Translations under genes and position numbers: made by a program
Assembly (NCBI RefSeq): GCF_000375585.1
Contig: NZ_AQWP01000015.1
Location: 62,001 to 126,000, forward strand
Direction: 5' to 3'
DNA length: 64,000 bases
Source of the DNA: Sinorhizobium meliloti 4H41
Lineage (GTDB): Bacteria > Pseudomonadota > Alphaproteobacteria > Rhizobiales > Rhizobiaceae
The notes under the pieces: model-generated
The model's input: only the letters and a program-made list of their open reading frames with translations
Told to the model about the DNA's origin: nothing
Databases searched by the model: none
Part shown: positions 44,007-53,754 of the stretch, piece after piece
How positions within the stretch are numbered: position 1 is the stretch's first letter
Layout: each line of letters starts with the position of its first letter

Positions 44007-44048
44007 TAGAGCAACTGTGTGCGGTTTACCGTCCGCGTCCCACTCTAA
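44007..44048. repeat. Interspersed palindromic repeat, copy C (short, degenerate)
   Basis: TAGAG / CTCTA outer arms around a core (TGTGTGCGGTTTACCGTCCGC) close to that of copy B. Lies between the SIR2 gene stop and the convergent wgaJ stop, and may end transcription from both. Confidence 0.6.
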
Positions 44049-44947
44049 CTGGTTTCACTCGAAATGCGCTCCACAAGCCGCCTTACGATTCGCTCCACGG
44101 AATCCTGCCAGGCAGGCATGGCCCGGCCGAAGGCTGCGGTAAATTTGGCGCTTGACAGCGAGGAGTTAAGAGGGCGGCTTGCAGGTGTCGGAAACGCCCC
44201 CGTCGTGATCTCCCGAACATGCGCCCAGGGGCCGCCTTCGGCACGGCTCGCCGAAAGAGCATGCCGCGCGAAATCGGCGCGGTTTACGGCGCCCGTGCCA
44301 GCGAGGTGATAGAGGCCAAAGGCGGCGTCCTCATCGGATTTCGTCAGCCGCGCGGAAATGTCGAGGATGGCATCCGCAAGGTCGATGGCCGACGAGGGAT
44401 TTCCCCGTTGATCCGCTACGACCGCGATATCCTCGCGGTCCTCCGCGAGCCGCAGGATGGTCTTGACGAAGTTCTTCCCGAAGGAGCTGTAGACCCAGCC
44501 CGTGCGAAGGATGAGATGGCGGGGGGTTGCCTCGGCAACGGCGGTTTCTCCGGCAAGCTTGGATGCGCCGTAGACGCTGAGCGGAGCCGGTGTGTCGCTC
44601 TCTGCGTAGCTCCCCTGTTTGCTCCCGTCGAAGACATAGTCCGTCGAGATATGGATGATCGGCACTTCGAGGCATGCGGCCGCCTCAGCGACCGCGCCAG
44701 CCCCGAACGCGTTGGTCGCGAAGGCCGTCTCCGGCTCGCTTTCGGCCTGGTCGACGGCCGTATAGGCTGCCGCCGAGACGACGAGGTCCGGCCGGCACCG
44801 CTCGATCGCCGGCAGGATCGTTGCCGGCTCCGTGAGATCGAGATGCGGCCGCCCGATCGTAAGGACTTCCACGCCCGGCCAACGACCAGACCGTTCCACC
44901 AGGCTGAGGGCCAACTGCCCCTCGCAGCCGGTCACGGCAATCCTCAC
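44045..44947 (-). CDS. wgaJ: dTDP-4-dehydrorhamnose reductase
   Basis: 300 residues from the GTG at 44947, which overlaps the wgaI stop (GTGA). Rossmann motif TGCEGQLA near the N terminus, the STDYVFDG motif and the catalytic YGASKLAGE (Tyr-x3-Lys). Last step of dTDP-L-rhamnose synthesis, NADPH reduction of the 4-keto sugar. Final gene of the wga operon (ExpA10). Assigned by the RmlD family motifs and the complete RmlABCD set in order. Confidence 0.95.
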   Translation of the reverse strand: MRIAVTGCEGQLALSLVERSGRWPGVEVLTIGRPHLDLTEPATILPAIERCRPDLVVSAAAYTAVDQAESEPETAFATNAFGAGAVAEAAACLEVPIIHISTDYVFDGSKQGSYAESDTPAPLSVYGASKLAGETAVAEATPRHLILRTGWVYSSFGKNFVKTILRLAEDREDIAVVADQRGNPSSAIDLADAILDISARLTKSDEDAAFGLYHLAGTGAVNRADFARHALSASRAEGGPWAHVREITTGAFPTPASRPLNSSLSSAKFTAAFGRAMPAWQDSVERIVRRLVERISSETS

Positions 44948-46014
44948 GCGACGCTCCGATGCTGCTCGCCGATGCGGGCGCCGGAATAGCGCTCGCGCCG
45001 GATCGGCTCCCACCACCACCTGTTTGCGAGGAACCAGTCGACAGTCTCGCTCAGTCCGCCCTCGAAGCTCCGCTTCGGCCTCCAGCCAAGCTCACGCTCG
45101 GCCTTCGAGGGGTCGATCGCATAGCGCCGGTCGTGACCGGGCCGGTCCGGAACAAGGGTGATGAGGTCCCGATAGCTATGACCGCCTTTTCGCGGCGACC
45201 GGACGTCGAGCAGATCGCAGATGCTTTCCATGACCGACAGATTGTTGCGCTCGGCACGGGCGCCGATATTGTAGCTCTCCCCCGGCCTGCCCCGGCTGAC
45301 GACCAGTTCCAGCGCAGTCGCATGATCGTCGACGTGGAGCCAGTCGCGCACATTCGCTCCCGAGCCGTAGAGCGGCAACGGCTTCTCCTCGATCGCGTTG
45401 ATGATCGTCAGGGGGATCAGCTTCTCGGGAAAATGGAACGGGCCGTAATTGTTGGAGCAGTTCGAAACGACCACCGGAAGGCCGTAGGTGTGGTGCCACG
45501 CACGTGCGAAATGATCAGCTGCCGCTTTCGAGGCCGCGTAGGGGGACGAAGGTGCGTAGCGCGTCTCCTCGGAAAAAATCCCGCGGTTGAACGGAAGGTC
45601 GCCGAAGACTTCGTCGGTCGAGACATGGTGAAACCGGAAGCGCTCTCGTTCCTCGGTGCCGAGCCCCGACCAGTAGGCCAGTGCGGCGTTGAGCAATCGC
45701 ACCGTGCCGAGGACATTCGTCTCCATAAACGGGTCTGGGCTCTCGATCGAACGGTCCACATGGCTCTCGGCAGCAAGATGCATGATCGCATCGATCCGCT
45801 CCCGGCGCATGATCTGCAGCAGGACCTGTTCGTCGCGGATATCGGCCCGGTAGAAGGCATAGTGCGGATCGCTTTCCACCGCCCGTAACGACGCAAGGCT
45901 GCCGGCATAGGTCAGCTTGTCGACATTGACGACGCGCTCGGCCCCGCTTCGGATCAGATGCCGGCAAACCGCCGATCCAATGAAACCCGCGCCACCCGTT
46001 ACCAAAACTCGCAT
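44944..46014 (-). CDS. wgaI: dTDP-glucose 4,6-dehydratase
   Basis: 356 residues from the ATG at 46014, preceded by GGGGAGAAACC; a start at 46029 would overlap wgaH. NAD-binding GGAGFIGSAV at 7-16, HLAAESHVDRSI, and catalytic YAASKAA typical of RmlB. Converts dTDP-glucose to dTDP-4-keto-6-deoxyglucose. Penultimate gene of the operon (ExpA9). Confidence 0.95.
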   Translation of the reverse strand: MRVLVTGGAGFIGSAVCRHLIRSGAERVVNVDKLTYAGSLASLRAVESDPHYAFYRADIRDEQVLLQIMRRERIDAIMHLAAESHVDRSIESPDPFMETNVLGTVRLLNAALAYWSGLGTEERERFRFHHVSTDEVFGDLPFNRGIFSEETRYAPSSPYAASKAAADHFARAWHHTYGLPVVVSNCSNNYGPFHFPEKLIPLTIINAIEEKPLPLYGSGANVRDWLHVDDHATALELVVSRGRPGESYNIGARAERNNLSVMESICDLLDVRSPRKGGHSYRDLITLVPDRPGHDRRYAIDPSKAERELGWRPKRSFEGGLSETVDWFLANRWWWEPIRRERYSGARIGEQHRSVA

Positions 46015-46025
46015 GGTTTCTCCCC

Positions 46026-46589
46026 TCATGCGGTGAACTCGAAAACAATGGATTCGTGGAGCAATGGTGCGTTCCTGTCCTTCGCGGACAGTTGCAGACG
46101 GTCGGTAGCGGCAGGCCAGCCTATGCCGATCTCGGGATCGTCGTAGCGGATCGACCGCTCATGCTCGGCGCTGTAATGCTCGCTCACCTTGTAGAGGACT
46201 TCCGTTTCCGGCTCGAGCGTGACGAGGCCGTGGGCGAAGCCGACAGGCACCAGAACCTGGTTCCATTTCTCGGCCGAGAGTTCGAGACCGACCCATTTCG
46301 CGAAGGTCGGCGAACCTTTGCGAATGTCGACCACGACATCGAACACCCTGCCTCGAACAACGCGAACGAGCTTTGCTTGCGCCTTGGGCGGAAGCTGATA
46401 GTGCAGGCCGCGCAGCGTGCCCGCAGCCGCGGAATAGGAATGGTTGTCCTGTACGAAGGTGTCCGTGACGCCGTTGGCGGCGAGGGTCTCGGCATTGTAG
46501 GTCTCCGAAAAGAAGCCCCGCTCGTCGCCGAGCCTGTGCGGGACGATCTCCAGAACCCCGTCGAGGCCCAGGGGCCTTACATCAAGCAT
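46026..46589 (-). CDS. wgaH: dTDP-4-dehydrorhamnose 3,5-epimerase
   Basis: 187 residues. RmlC cupin with the catalytic His in TLRGLHYQ and the motif [23 protein letters not shown]. Epimerises dTDP-4-keto-6-deoxyglucose at C3 and C5. The start lies inside the 3' end of wgaG (8-base overlap), and the stop is 11 bases ahead of the wgaI start. ExpA8 in older naming. Confidence 0.95.
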   Translation of the reverse strand: MLDVRPLGLDGVLEIVPHRLGDERGFFSETYNAETLAANGVTDTFVQDNHSYSAAAGTLRGLHYQLPPKAQAKLVRVVRGRVFDVVVDIRKGSPTFAKWVGLELSAEKWNQVLVPVGFAHGLVTLEPETEVLYKVSEHYSAEHERSIRYDDPEIGIGWPAATDRLQLSAKDRNAPLLHESIVFEFTA

Positions 46590-47463
46590 CCGAGAGCTCC
46601 CTGACCCGTCTCCGGAGATAGATCGCATAGTCGTTTTTGCCGAGCAGGTCGGCACGCTCGAGCACCTGATCCGCCGAAACGTAGCCGAGCTCGAAGGCGA
46701 TTTCTTCCGGGCACATGATCTTGACGCCCTGCCGGTGCTCGATCGTGCGTACGAAGGAAGCGGCATCGTGCAGGCTGTCGTGCGTTCCCGTATCGAGCCA
46801 GGCATAGCCCCGCCCGAGGCGGCAGACGTGAAGGTCGCCGCGCTCCAGATAGGCCCGGTTCACATCGGTGATTTCCAGTTCGCCACGTGCTGAAGGTTTG
46901 ATTGAAGAAGCGATGTCAAGCACACTGTTTTCATAGAAATAAAGGCCTGTCACCGCCCAGCTGGATTTCGCCCGCTCCGGTTTCTCCTCGATCGTCACGG
47001 CCCGTCCGGTCTCTCCGTCGAAACTGACGACGCCGTAGCGCTCGGGATCATCCACACGATAGGCGAAGATCGTGGCACCGCTCGACCGGGCCGCGGCATC
47101 GCCGCAAAGCTCGGGCAGGCCGGCACCGTAGAAAATATTGTCTCCGAGGATAAGCGCCACCGAGCTGTTGGCGACGAAATCCCGGCCGATGATGAAGGCT
47201 TCGGCGAGCCCGTTCGGCTCCGGCTGCTCGGCATAGGAGATCGCGAGGCCGAACTGGCTGCCGTCCCCCAGCAGCTCCTCGAACAGCGGCCGGTCCCTGG
47301 GCATGGTGATCACCAGTATCTCGCGAATACCGGCCAGCATCAGCATGCCGAGCGGGTAATAGATCATCGGCTTGTCATGGACAGGGAGCAGTTGCTTCGA
47401 AACCGAGATCGTCACCGGGTACAGCCTGGTTCCCCGGCCGCCCGCAAGGATGATGCCCTTCAT
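46582..47463 (-). CDS. wgaG: Glucose-1-phosphate thymidylyltransferase
   Basis: 293 residues from the ATG at 47463. Nucleotidyltransferase motif [11 protein letters not shown] near the N terminus, then [19 protein letters not shown]-type EEKPERAKS and DTGTHDSL. First step of dTDP-rhamnose synthesis: glucose 1-phosphate + dTTP. ExpA7. The four RmlABCD homologues in this operon point to a dTDP-rhamnose or a derived dTDP sugar in galactoglucan synthesis, although the finished polymer is reported to hold glucose and galactose, so another role of the pathway is possible. Confidence 0.95.
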   Translation of the reverse strand: MKGIILAGGRGTRLYPVTISVSKQLLPVHDKPMIYYPLGMLMLAGIREILVITMPRDRPLFEELLGDGSQFGLAISYAEQPEPNGLAEAFIIGRDFVANSSVALILGDNIFYGAGLPELCGDAAARSSGATIFAYRVDDPERYGVVSFDGETGRAVTIEEKPERAKSSWAVTGLYFYENSVLDIASSIKPSARGELEITDVNRAYLERGDLHVCRLGRGYAWLDTGTHDSLHDAASFVRTIEHRQGVKIMCPEEIAFELGYVSADQVLERADLLGKNDYAIYLRRRVRELSDA

Positions 47464-47485
47464 GCGCCCACTCCGGTCGAGGCCA

Positions 47486-48658
47486 TCATCTTGCTTGCGC
47501 TCCTGCGCCCTCGCCTGGTCCGATCGCCGCGGCGCCAACGGGACTGAGCTTGCCGCAGCGCCATAGGCTATAGGAAGGCTCGGTGTCCCAGTCGTAATAG
47601 TATGCAGCCGTCAGCCGGCCTGCCTCGGTCAGTTCGCCGAAGGTCGCGCGCATGACATGGATCGCCTCCCCTCGCGATCGATCGTCCACCGGGCAGGAGC
47701 GCGCCTTGTTTGCGATCCCCCATTCGGTGACCCAGCAGGACTTGCCGGTTCCCGCGGTCCGGCAGAAATCGAGAATGCTTCTGACTCGCGCTGCAATAGC
47801 TGGCGCGGCTTTCCTTCCGGGGTAGATGTGGATGCCATAGGCATCGACCAGAGTGTCGATGCCGCGTTGACGAAGGAGCGCGACGAATTCGCCGGGATCG
47901 AGCCTTTCCATTCCGCGCCTGTCGGCTTCTGCGGCGCTCATATCCGAGAGACCGGCGGAAATGACGGCCGCGTCGCGGCTGTGTACGGTTTTGCGCAGCT
48001 CCGATCGGCTGATCTCCAGCGCCTTGACGTAGTTGTCGAGGCCGCGTTCAAACCTTGTCCGCTCCCGTAGCTCGGCGATGCTGCGCGGTGACCGGGCGCC
48101 CGGCTCTCGATAGACGGCAAGATCGCCGTTGTAGCCGGCATAGTTGATTTCATTTCCCGGCTCGATCGCTACAAGACGCACGCCGAGGGCATCGATGCGT
48201 TGAAGCGCTTGCCGCAACTCCCTGCGATACCGAACAAGATCCAAATCCGACAGTCGATAGACGTCCCAGATACGGCCATGGCCCGTTCTCGGTCTTAGGT
48301 TCTGGGGATAGTAACTTTTGTTTCCCAGCTGAATCTCGAGAAGGATGCGCAGCCCCAGGCGATGGGCGATTGCCAGCGCCTCTATGCTCTTGTCCACCGG
48401 ACGCGAAAGCGAAAGACGGACATCCGTCGCGCCGCTGGCGGCGATGTCCGTCAGTATTCTCTCCTGGTCGCCCCGGGGCAGCCAGGCGAGATTCATCCGA
48501 TTGACGCCAATGCGAGCCGCCGAAGTTTCATCGGCATGCGCGGGTGCGGAAAGCGTCAGCAAGGCGCCGAGGAGCAATGCTGCTGCTCCTCGCTTCGCTG
48601 AAGTCCCGGGCCGCAAACCGCTGCGCACTTTCCCCGGAATTGCTCTAGAGCCCGACAT
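47486..48658 (-). CDS. wgaF: Secreted glycoside-hydrolase-like protein of the wga operon
   Basis: 390 residues with an N-terminal signal peptide (about 1-45, ending [11 protein letters not shown]). The rest looks like a TIM-barrel of the GH5/GH39 type: [12 protein letters not shown] has the Asn-Glu acid/base pattern, and [10 protein letters not shown] the nucleophile Glu. The start overlaps the wgaE stop by 14 bases, so they are co-translated. Its position in the EPS operon suggests trimming or modifying polymer in the periplasm; no activity can be deduced. ExpA6. Confidence 0.78.
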   Translation of the reverse strand: MSGSRAIPGKVRSGLRPGTSAKRGAAALLLGALLTLSAPAHADETSAARIGVNRMNLAWLPRGDQERILTDIAASGATDVRLSLSRPVDKSIEALAIAHRLGLRILLEIQLGNKSYYPQNLRPRTGHGRIWDVYRLSDLDLVRYRRELRQALQRIDALGVRLVAIEPGNEINYAGYNGDLAVYREPGARSPRSIAELRERTRFERGLDNYVKALEISRSELRKTVHSRDAAVISAGLSDMSAAEADRRGMERLDPGEFVALLRQRGIDTLVDAYGIHIYPGRKAAPAIAARVRSILDFCRTAGTGKSCWVTEWGIANKARSCPVDDRSRGEAIHVMRATFGELTEAGRLTAAYYYDWDTEPSYSLWRCGKLSPVGAAAIGPGEGAGAQAR

Positions 48659-49817
48659 GCGCCAGAGCATTGCGGAAATTGGTCTCACAGGCCGAGTACC
48701 GGTCGATGACAGCCTGCGAATCGATCTTGGAAAGGAAGCTGGCAAGATAGGCCTTCCTGTCCGGCTCCCGGTTCCAGACTGCCGCCTCCATGTAGGGGAA
48801 GCCGATGAATTCCAGCATTTCCCGCATGCGATCGTCGACCGCGATCATGAGCGACGGCACGCCCGCCTGCATGCCAATGATGCAGCCGTGAAAACGGCGC
48901 CCGAAGCAGAGATCGCGCGCGGAGACCCAGCTTCGCCATTGATTGGTGTCGAAGAACACCAGAAGCTCGTGTTTGCGCTGCCATTTCTCCGAATGCTTGT
49001 AGGCGGTCTGGCCGGTGATGCGCCCGCTTGCTCGGTCGTAAACGGGCAAGTCGTCGTCCACGGGAAGGGAAAGATTGTAGGCGACCACCTCGTCCTGGAC
49101 GACGTAGCTCGCGACGCTTTCCGGTTTCAGCAGCGCGTGGGCGTCGACGATCGTATCGGCCACGCTTCCGAGATAGCCTCCGAAGGCGATCTTCTGGGAG
49201 GAAGCGAGATCCGGATTGGCGAGCGCGGCGAGCGAACGCTTCATCTCGGCCGGCGCGAAGAAGAGCGAGGGGCAACCCGTCGGCTTGACAAACTTCATCC
49301 CCTGCTCTCTCAGGAACTCGGCCGTGAAATAACCGCGCGTGAGGAAGAAGCTCTCTTTGTTTCTCAGCACTTCCAGGAACTTGAGCGTGCCGGCAGGCAG
49401 GTTTTCCTTGAGCCCTTCCCTCCGCTGGATACCGATCCCCATGATCACCACCGGCATCTTCAGTTTCTCGAATACTTCCGCTTCGAGATCCGCCGAGTAG
49501 CCCGGGCGCAGGAGGTTGGCCGAAGCGAAGACGCAGATGTCGAATTCCTCGTTGAGGCTTTCATAAGCCTCGTCGGAATTCCTGTTGTTGACGAGATGCC
49601 AGAAAGGCAAATAGGTGACGTCATGCCCGCGCAGGGCATGGGCCGCGCCCTCGCCGATCAGATAGTTGCCGGTATTGGCGATCTTCTTGACCTGATCGAT
49701 CAGTTCCTTCTTGGTTCTGACCTCGTCGAAATAGGGCCTGTGCCGAACCTCCGCGCCGGACACGCCCGAGACGGTTCGCTGCAGATAGGACGGGATTCCC
49801 GTAAGCAAGATACGCAT
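48645..49817 (-). CDS. wgaE: Polysaccharide pyruvyl transferase-family protein
   Basis: 390 residues. Begins MRILLTGIPSYLQRT, and has TGNYLIGEGAAHAL near the N terminus and the conserved CFGRRFHGCIIGMQAGVPSLMIAVDDRMREM in the C-terminal part, the PS_pyruv_trans pattern. Galactoglucan carries pyruvyl groups, so PEP-dependent pyruvylation is a good candidate. It is a paralogue of the preceding gene product (wgaD). ExpA5. Confidence 0.85.
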   Translation of the reverse strand: MRILLTGIPSYLQRTVSGVSGAEVRHRPYFDEVRTKKELIDQVKKIANTGNYLIGEGAAHALRGHDVTYLPFWHLVNNRNSDEAYESLNEEFDICVFASANLLRPGYSADLEAEVFEKLKMPVVIMGIGIQRREGLKENLPAGTLKFLEVLRNKESFFLTRGYFTAEFLREQGMKFVKPTGCPSLFFAPAEMKRSLAALANPDLASSQKIAFGGYLGSVADTIVDAHALLKPESVASYVVQDEVVAYNLSLPVDDDLPVYDRASGRITGQTAYKHSEKWQRKHELLVFFDTNQWRSWVSARDLCFGRRFHGCIIGMQAGVPSLMIAVDDRMREMLEFIGFPYMEAAVWNREPDRKAYLASFLSKIDSQAVIDRYSACETNFRNALAHVGL

Positions 49818-49859
49818 CGATTACACCTGAGATTAGAGCCTGCAAACGCTCGCGTAAAT

Positions 49860-51038
49860 TTATTGTCCGATCCCGATCTCCCGGAGAGCCGAGCGGAACG
49901 TGCGCTCGCGATCGGAATATCTGTCGACCAGTTCGGAAGCATTGAGCCCGGCCAGGTGGTCGGCGACGAATTCGGCCCGGTTTTCCGCCTTGTCGACCTC
50001 GACTGCGTCGATCGCCGGCAGGCCCGTGTAGCCGAGCATTTCCCGCATCCGGTCGTCCACCGCCACCATCAGGCTCGGCACGGCCGCCTGCATCGCGATG
50101 ATCGAGCCGTGAAAACGCCGGCCGAAATTGAAATCCATGGAAGACGCCCAGGCACGCCACTGGTTCGTATCGAAGAAGGTCCGCACGTCGAAGGGCGTTT
50201 TCAGCCTTTCGGTGCCCGGATAGCTCAGTTCCCCGAGCATCGTGCCGGAGGCGGAGTCGTAGACGCGGCCGTCGCCGTTCGCTTCGACGTTCATGTCGAA
50301 ATGCAGGAACTCGTCCTGGATGACGTATTGGGGTCGCGAACCCTCCGGCGCCAGCGCCGCGGCGTCGACGATGCAATCGTGGTTGGCACCCAGATAGCCG
50401 GAGAAGATGGTCCGCGCCTTGCCGACCGGTACATTGGGCAGCTTCTTCAGCGAGGCGCGCATGTTGTGCGGCATCAGATAGATGGAAGGGCAGCCCGTCG
50501 GCTGCACATAGGAGAAGCCCTGGTCCTTCAGGAAGCCGGCGGTTTCGAACCCGCGCGTCAGGAAATAGTGCTCACGCTCCTTGAGAACGTCCAGAAGCCG
50601 CTTCGTACCTTCCGGCAGGCTGTTTTCAAGGTCTCGGCGGTTCTGCAGGCCGATACCGAGCATGACGATCGGCATCTTGAGCTTGCCAAGCACTTCCGCT
50701 TCTGCATCCGCAGACAGGCCCTTGCGGAGAAGGTTCGCGCAGGTGAAGACGCAGATGTCGAAATTGGCGTTGAACTCGTCGAGTCCGACGCCGTTCTGGC
50801 TGCAATTATAGAGGTGCCAGAACGGGACCTGCTTCGCATGCGGGGCAATCGCGCGCAGCGCCCCCTCGCCGATCAGGTAATTTCCCGTATTGCTGATATT
50901 GCGAAGCTCCTGGAGAAACTCCTCCTTCGTCTCGGGCTGTTTCTGTCGCTCCGAATAGGAGACGGACAATCCCTGGGCGCCGTTGGCGAGGCGTGTGTAA
51001 TGACCAGGAATTCCCGTCACGAGGATCCGTGGACGCAT
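49860..51038 (-). CDS. wgaD: Polysaccharide pyruvyl transferase-family protein (paralogue of wgaE)
   Basis: 392 residues from the ATG at 51038. MRPRILVTGIPGHYTRLA and later NFGRRFHGSIIAMQAAVPSLMVAVDDRMREM match wgaE across the whole length; the two genes clearly arose by duplication. 42 bases separate it from wgaE and 34 from wgaB. It may transfer pyruvate or act as a paired subunit. ExpA4. Confidence 0.85.
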   Translation of the reverse strand: MRPRILVTGIPGHYTRLANGAQGLSVSYSERQKQPETKEEFLQELRNISNTGNYLIGEGALRAIAPHAKQVPFWHLYNCSQNGVGLDEFNANFDICVFTCANLLRKGLSADAEAEVLGKLKMPIVMLGIGLQNRRDLENSLPEGTKRLLDVLKEREHYFLTRGFETAGFLKDQGFSYVQPTGCPSIYLMPHNMRASLKKLPNVPVGKARTIFSGYLGANHDCIVDAAALAPEGSRPQYVIQDEFLHFDMNVEANGDGRVYDSASGTMLGELSYPGTERLKTPFDVRTFFDTNQWRAWASSMDFNFGRRFHGSIIAMQAAVPSLMVAVDDRMREMLGYTGLPAIDAVEVDKAENRAEFVADHLAGLNASELVDRYSDRERTFRSALREIGIGQ

Positions 51039-51072
51039 GCAATCGACCCTTCTTCTTGAAACCGGCGGGGCC

Positions 51073-53754
51073 TCAGCCCACGGCCGCAACTCCGGGATTG
51101 GATGCTTCGCGCCCACGGATAACCGTTGCGCGCGAAAGCGACGAATTGTTCACGGAACGGTCGCACCAGCCGAGGAACTCGGAGAAGGAGGACGTCCATG
51201 AGCGCCGAGCCGCCGTTCTCAGGCACCCCTCCATGAGGGGCGCGAGCATCTGACGGTTGTGGGCCACCTCCTCGATGGCCTTTGCCATGTCCCGGACCAC
51301 CTGCGGATCGGCGGCGGCCTCGATGAGGATGCCGTCCTCGCCGTCGGTTATGAGTTCGTCGACGGCACCGACCGACGTCGCGATCGGGACGCAGCCGAGC
51401 TGCTGCGCCTCGGCGATCATCAAGGGAGCGCCCTCCCAGCGCGACGGCATCAGAAGGACATCCGCCCAACCGAGTGCCTTGATCAGATCCTTGCTTGCGA
51501 AGACCGGCGGGCGCACCTCGACGCCGAGGTCCTTCAGGCGATCCGTCCACGACAAGGTGGCATCCGCGAGGATTTCCCCGCCGATCGCCCGGGCATCGAA
51601 GGGCACGCGCGAAGCCCGCAATTCGGCGAACGCCGCAGCGAGACGGTCGATCCCCTTCTGCTGATCGAGCCGGCCCATATAGAGGACCCGAAGCCGATCG
51701 TCCTTGCGTTCGATGCGCCTGACCGACAGCACCTCCGCGAGCACCTTGGGCGGCACGGAGAAGCTCGCGCCGTTGGGGACGGCGAAGATCTTTTCATAGG
51801 GAACGCCGAAGCTGTGCAGATAGATCTTGAGTTGCTCCGAGCAGGTCAGGAAGGCATCGTAGCAATGCTCGTGGGCTATCGCCGCGAAGGGCTGGCCGGC
51901 GGGCCTTTTGAAGCCGGTATTGTCGACCACGTGAAGGTAGCAGGCCGTGCGCGTTCCCTCCGAGCGCAACCGTGCGATAAGCGGATGCACCGCCATGACG
52001 TGATTGTTGATCACGAGGTCGAAGCCGGAAAGCTGACCCTTGAGCGCGGCCCAATCGACGTCGTGGCCCTCGGCGATGAAGTCCTGCCCCAGGAAAGAGC
52101 CGGAGCCGCCCCAGGCGGGAATGCCCTGGTCCCAGAAGTGAATATAGTCGAAGCTCTGATCGAACTCGTCGATCACATCCATCCTGGATGTGCCGAGCAC
52201 GAAGAGATGGGTCTCGTAGCCGGCGGCCTTCAGCTCGCGCGAGGCCGCATATACGACCTTCTCGGCGCCGCCGAAGGATGCATTCGGAACAAGCAGGGCT
52301 GCGGTCTTCCTGCCCCCCTCGCTATGACCGAGCGGCAACACGGGCGAGCCACCGATCTCGTGGCGAAGAGCCTTGTGGAGGTCGGAATAGGGAACGAGCC
52401 GTGCCGGACGCCAGGTCCAGCGTTTGCCGGCAGTCCGCCGCAACGGACTGGTCGCGATGGCATTGACGCAGTTGATCATCACCTGCTGGGGCGTGATGAG
52501 CGAACGGCGCGGCAGGCTTCTCGGGAAAGGGAAGCGGACTTTCAGAACTGCCGATGTCGGCCATACCTGCTGGTTGCCGATGGAGGCAAACCAGTCCAGC
52601 GCTTTGTTATGAATGACGTCGCGCACGAGCGAAGTGGACAGGAAGATGAGGTCGGCCGGCGCGTTGTGCTGGGCGCCCGCCTCCAGGAAGACCGGCTCGA
52701 TCTTGCGCTGCGCCGCATCGTTGCCAAGCTGGACGAAGACCACGTTCGCCTTCTCGCTCAGGCGCTCCAGGTGCGAGAGCACGTTTGGCAGCATCCGGGA
52801 GCGCAGCAGCAGGTCGAGCGTGGCGCCGCTTCCGGCGATCAGGAAGGGCGGGAAATGAACGTTGTCCGGTTCGCCGATGCTCGCCCAGAATGCTGGAATG
52901 ATATCGTCGAGACGAAGCCGCTTGGCCGTTTTGGTCGGATCCGTGAAGAACGAAATGGCGGCATCTTCCGTCCGTGCGAAAAGATAGCGCGGGCATTCCT
53001 CGTGCTCGAAATCGACCAGCATTGGCCGCTGGAATAGCGCACGGTGGCGCTTTCTGAGGAAGCTCACCGAGGCGGCGCGATCGCGATTCGCCTCCTTGAA
53101 GCGGCTTTCCGCCCTCAGCCGGTATTCGAAGGTCGTGTCGTGGCACGGCGCCCCCACGAAGCCCTGCTCGATGCAGGACAGCCAGAATTCCCAATCCTCG
53201 AAACCGTTTTGCCTGTCGTCGTCGAAGCGTACACCCGCCCGGAACACGTCAATCGAGATCATCGAGCCGGTGTCGCAAATATTGTCCGTGACGCAGTGCA
53301 GGAGCCGCGAGTAGCGATTGCCGTAATGAGCGCGCCAGCTCACCGAGAACGTGTCGATATTGGTATAGATCCAGCCGCAGCCGCTGGCGTGCAATTGCCG
53401 GTAGAGAGTCTCGATGGTCCCGGGCAAGACGCGATTGTCGGCGTCGAGAAAATAGACGGCCTCGGCTTCCGGCAGATTCGCGAGCACGTAGTCGATCGCG
53501 CGATTGCGCGCCCCGCCCGGCCCGGCATTGGCCCCGAAAAGCACATGAACCGCAGGATGGGCCGCCGCATAGAGCAGCAATTGATCGAATGTCTCCTGCC
53601 GCGGATCACCATCGACGGACACCACGACTGCCACCCTGCACCCGGCAAGCTTCGAAGCGAGCACGGACTCGATCGCCTCCAGGACGAGGGCCGCATGGCC
53701 GTAAAGCGGCATTGCCACCACGATCAGGTCCGAGTTTTCCCTATTTCCGGACAT
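51073..53754 (-). CDS. wgaB: Two-domain glycosyltransferase (GT2 + GT4)
   Basis: 893 residues. The N-terminal ~260 residues form a GT2 domain (IVVAMPLYGH, FLDADNRVLPG with the DxD-like Asp pair, FEDWEFWLSC). A middle section (about 260-500) has no recognised fold. The C-terminal part (about 500-860) is a GT4/GT-B enzyme with VLYMGRLDQQKGIDRL and the ExE-type motif MPSRWEGAPLMIAEAQQLGCVPI. It probably adds two sugars in galactoglucan assembly. Overlaps wgaA by 14 bases. ExpA23. Confidence 0.88.
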   Translation of the reverse strand: MSGNRENSDLIVVAMPLYGHAALVLEAIESVLASKLAGCRVAVVVSVDGDPRQETFDQLLLYAAAHPAVHVLFGANAGPGGARNRAIDYVLANLPEAEAVYFLDADNRVLPGTIETLYRQLHASGCGWIYTNIDTFSVSWRAHYGNRYSRLLHCVTDNICDTGSMISIDVFRAGVRFDDDRQNGFEDWEFWLSCIEQGFVGAPCHDTTFEYRLRAESRFKEANRDRAASVSFLRKRHRALFQRPMLVDFEHEECPRYLFARTEDAAISFFTDPTKTAKRLRLDDIIPAFWASIGEPDNVHFPPFLIAGSGATLDLLLRSRMLPNVLSHLERLSEKANVVFVQLGNDAAQRKIEPVFLEAGAQHNAPADLIFLSTSLVRDVIHNKALDWFASIGNQQVWPTSAVLKVRFPFPRSLPRRSLITPQQVMINCVNAIATSPLRRTAGKRWTWRPARLVPYSDLHKALRHEIGGSPVLPLGHSEGGRKTAALLVPNASFGGAEKVVYAASRELKAAGYETHLFVLGTSRMDVIDEFDQSFDYIHFWDQGIPAWGGSGSFLGQDFIAEGHDVDWAALKGQLSGFDLVINNHVMAVHPLIARLRSEGTRTACYLHVVDNTGFKRPAGQPFAAIAHEHCYDAFLTCSEQLKIYLHSFGVPYEKIFAVPNGASFSVPPKVLAEVLSVRRIERKDDRLRVLYMGRLDQQKGIDRLAAAFAELRASRVPFDARAIGGEILADATLSWTDRLKDLGVEVRPPVFASKDLIKALGWADVLLMPSRWEGAPLMIAEAQQLGCVPIATSVGAVDELITDGEDGILIEAAADPQVVRDMAKAIEEVAHNRQMLAPLMEGCLRTAARRSWTSSFSEFLGWCDRSVNNSSLSRATVIRGREASNPGVAAVG

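Noticed and set aside
48345..51059. 904-residue open frame antisense to wgaD/wgaE
   Set aside because: Spans three opposite-strand genes with clear families; a GC-rich shadow frame.
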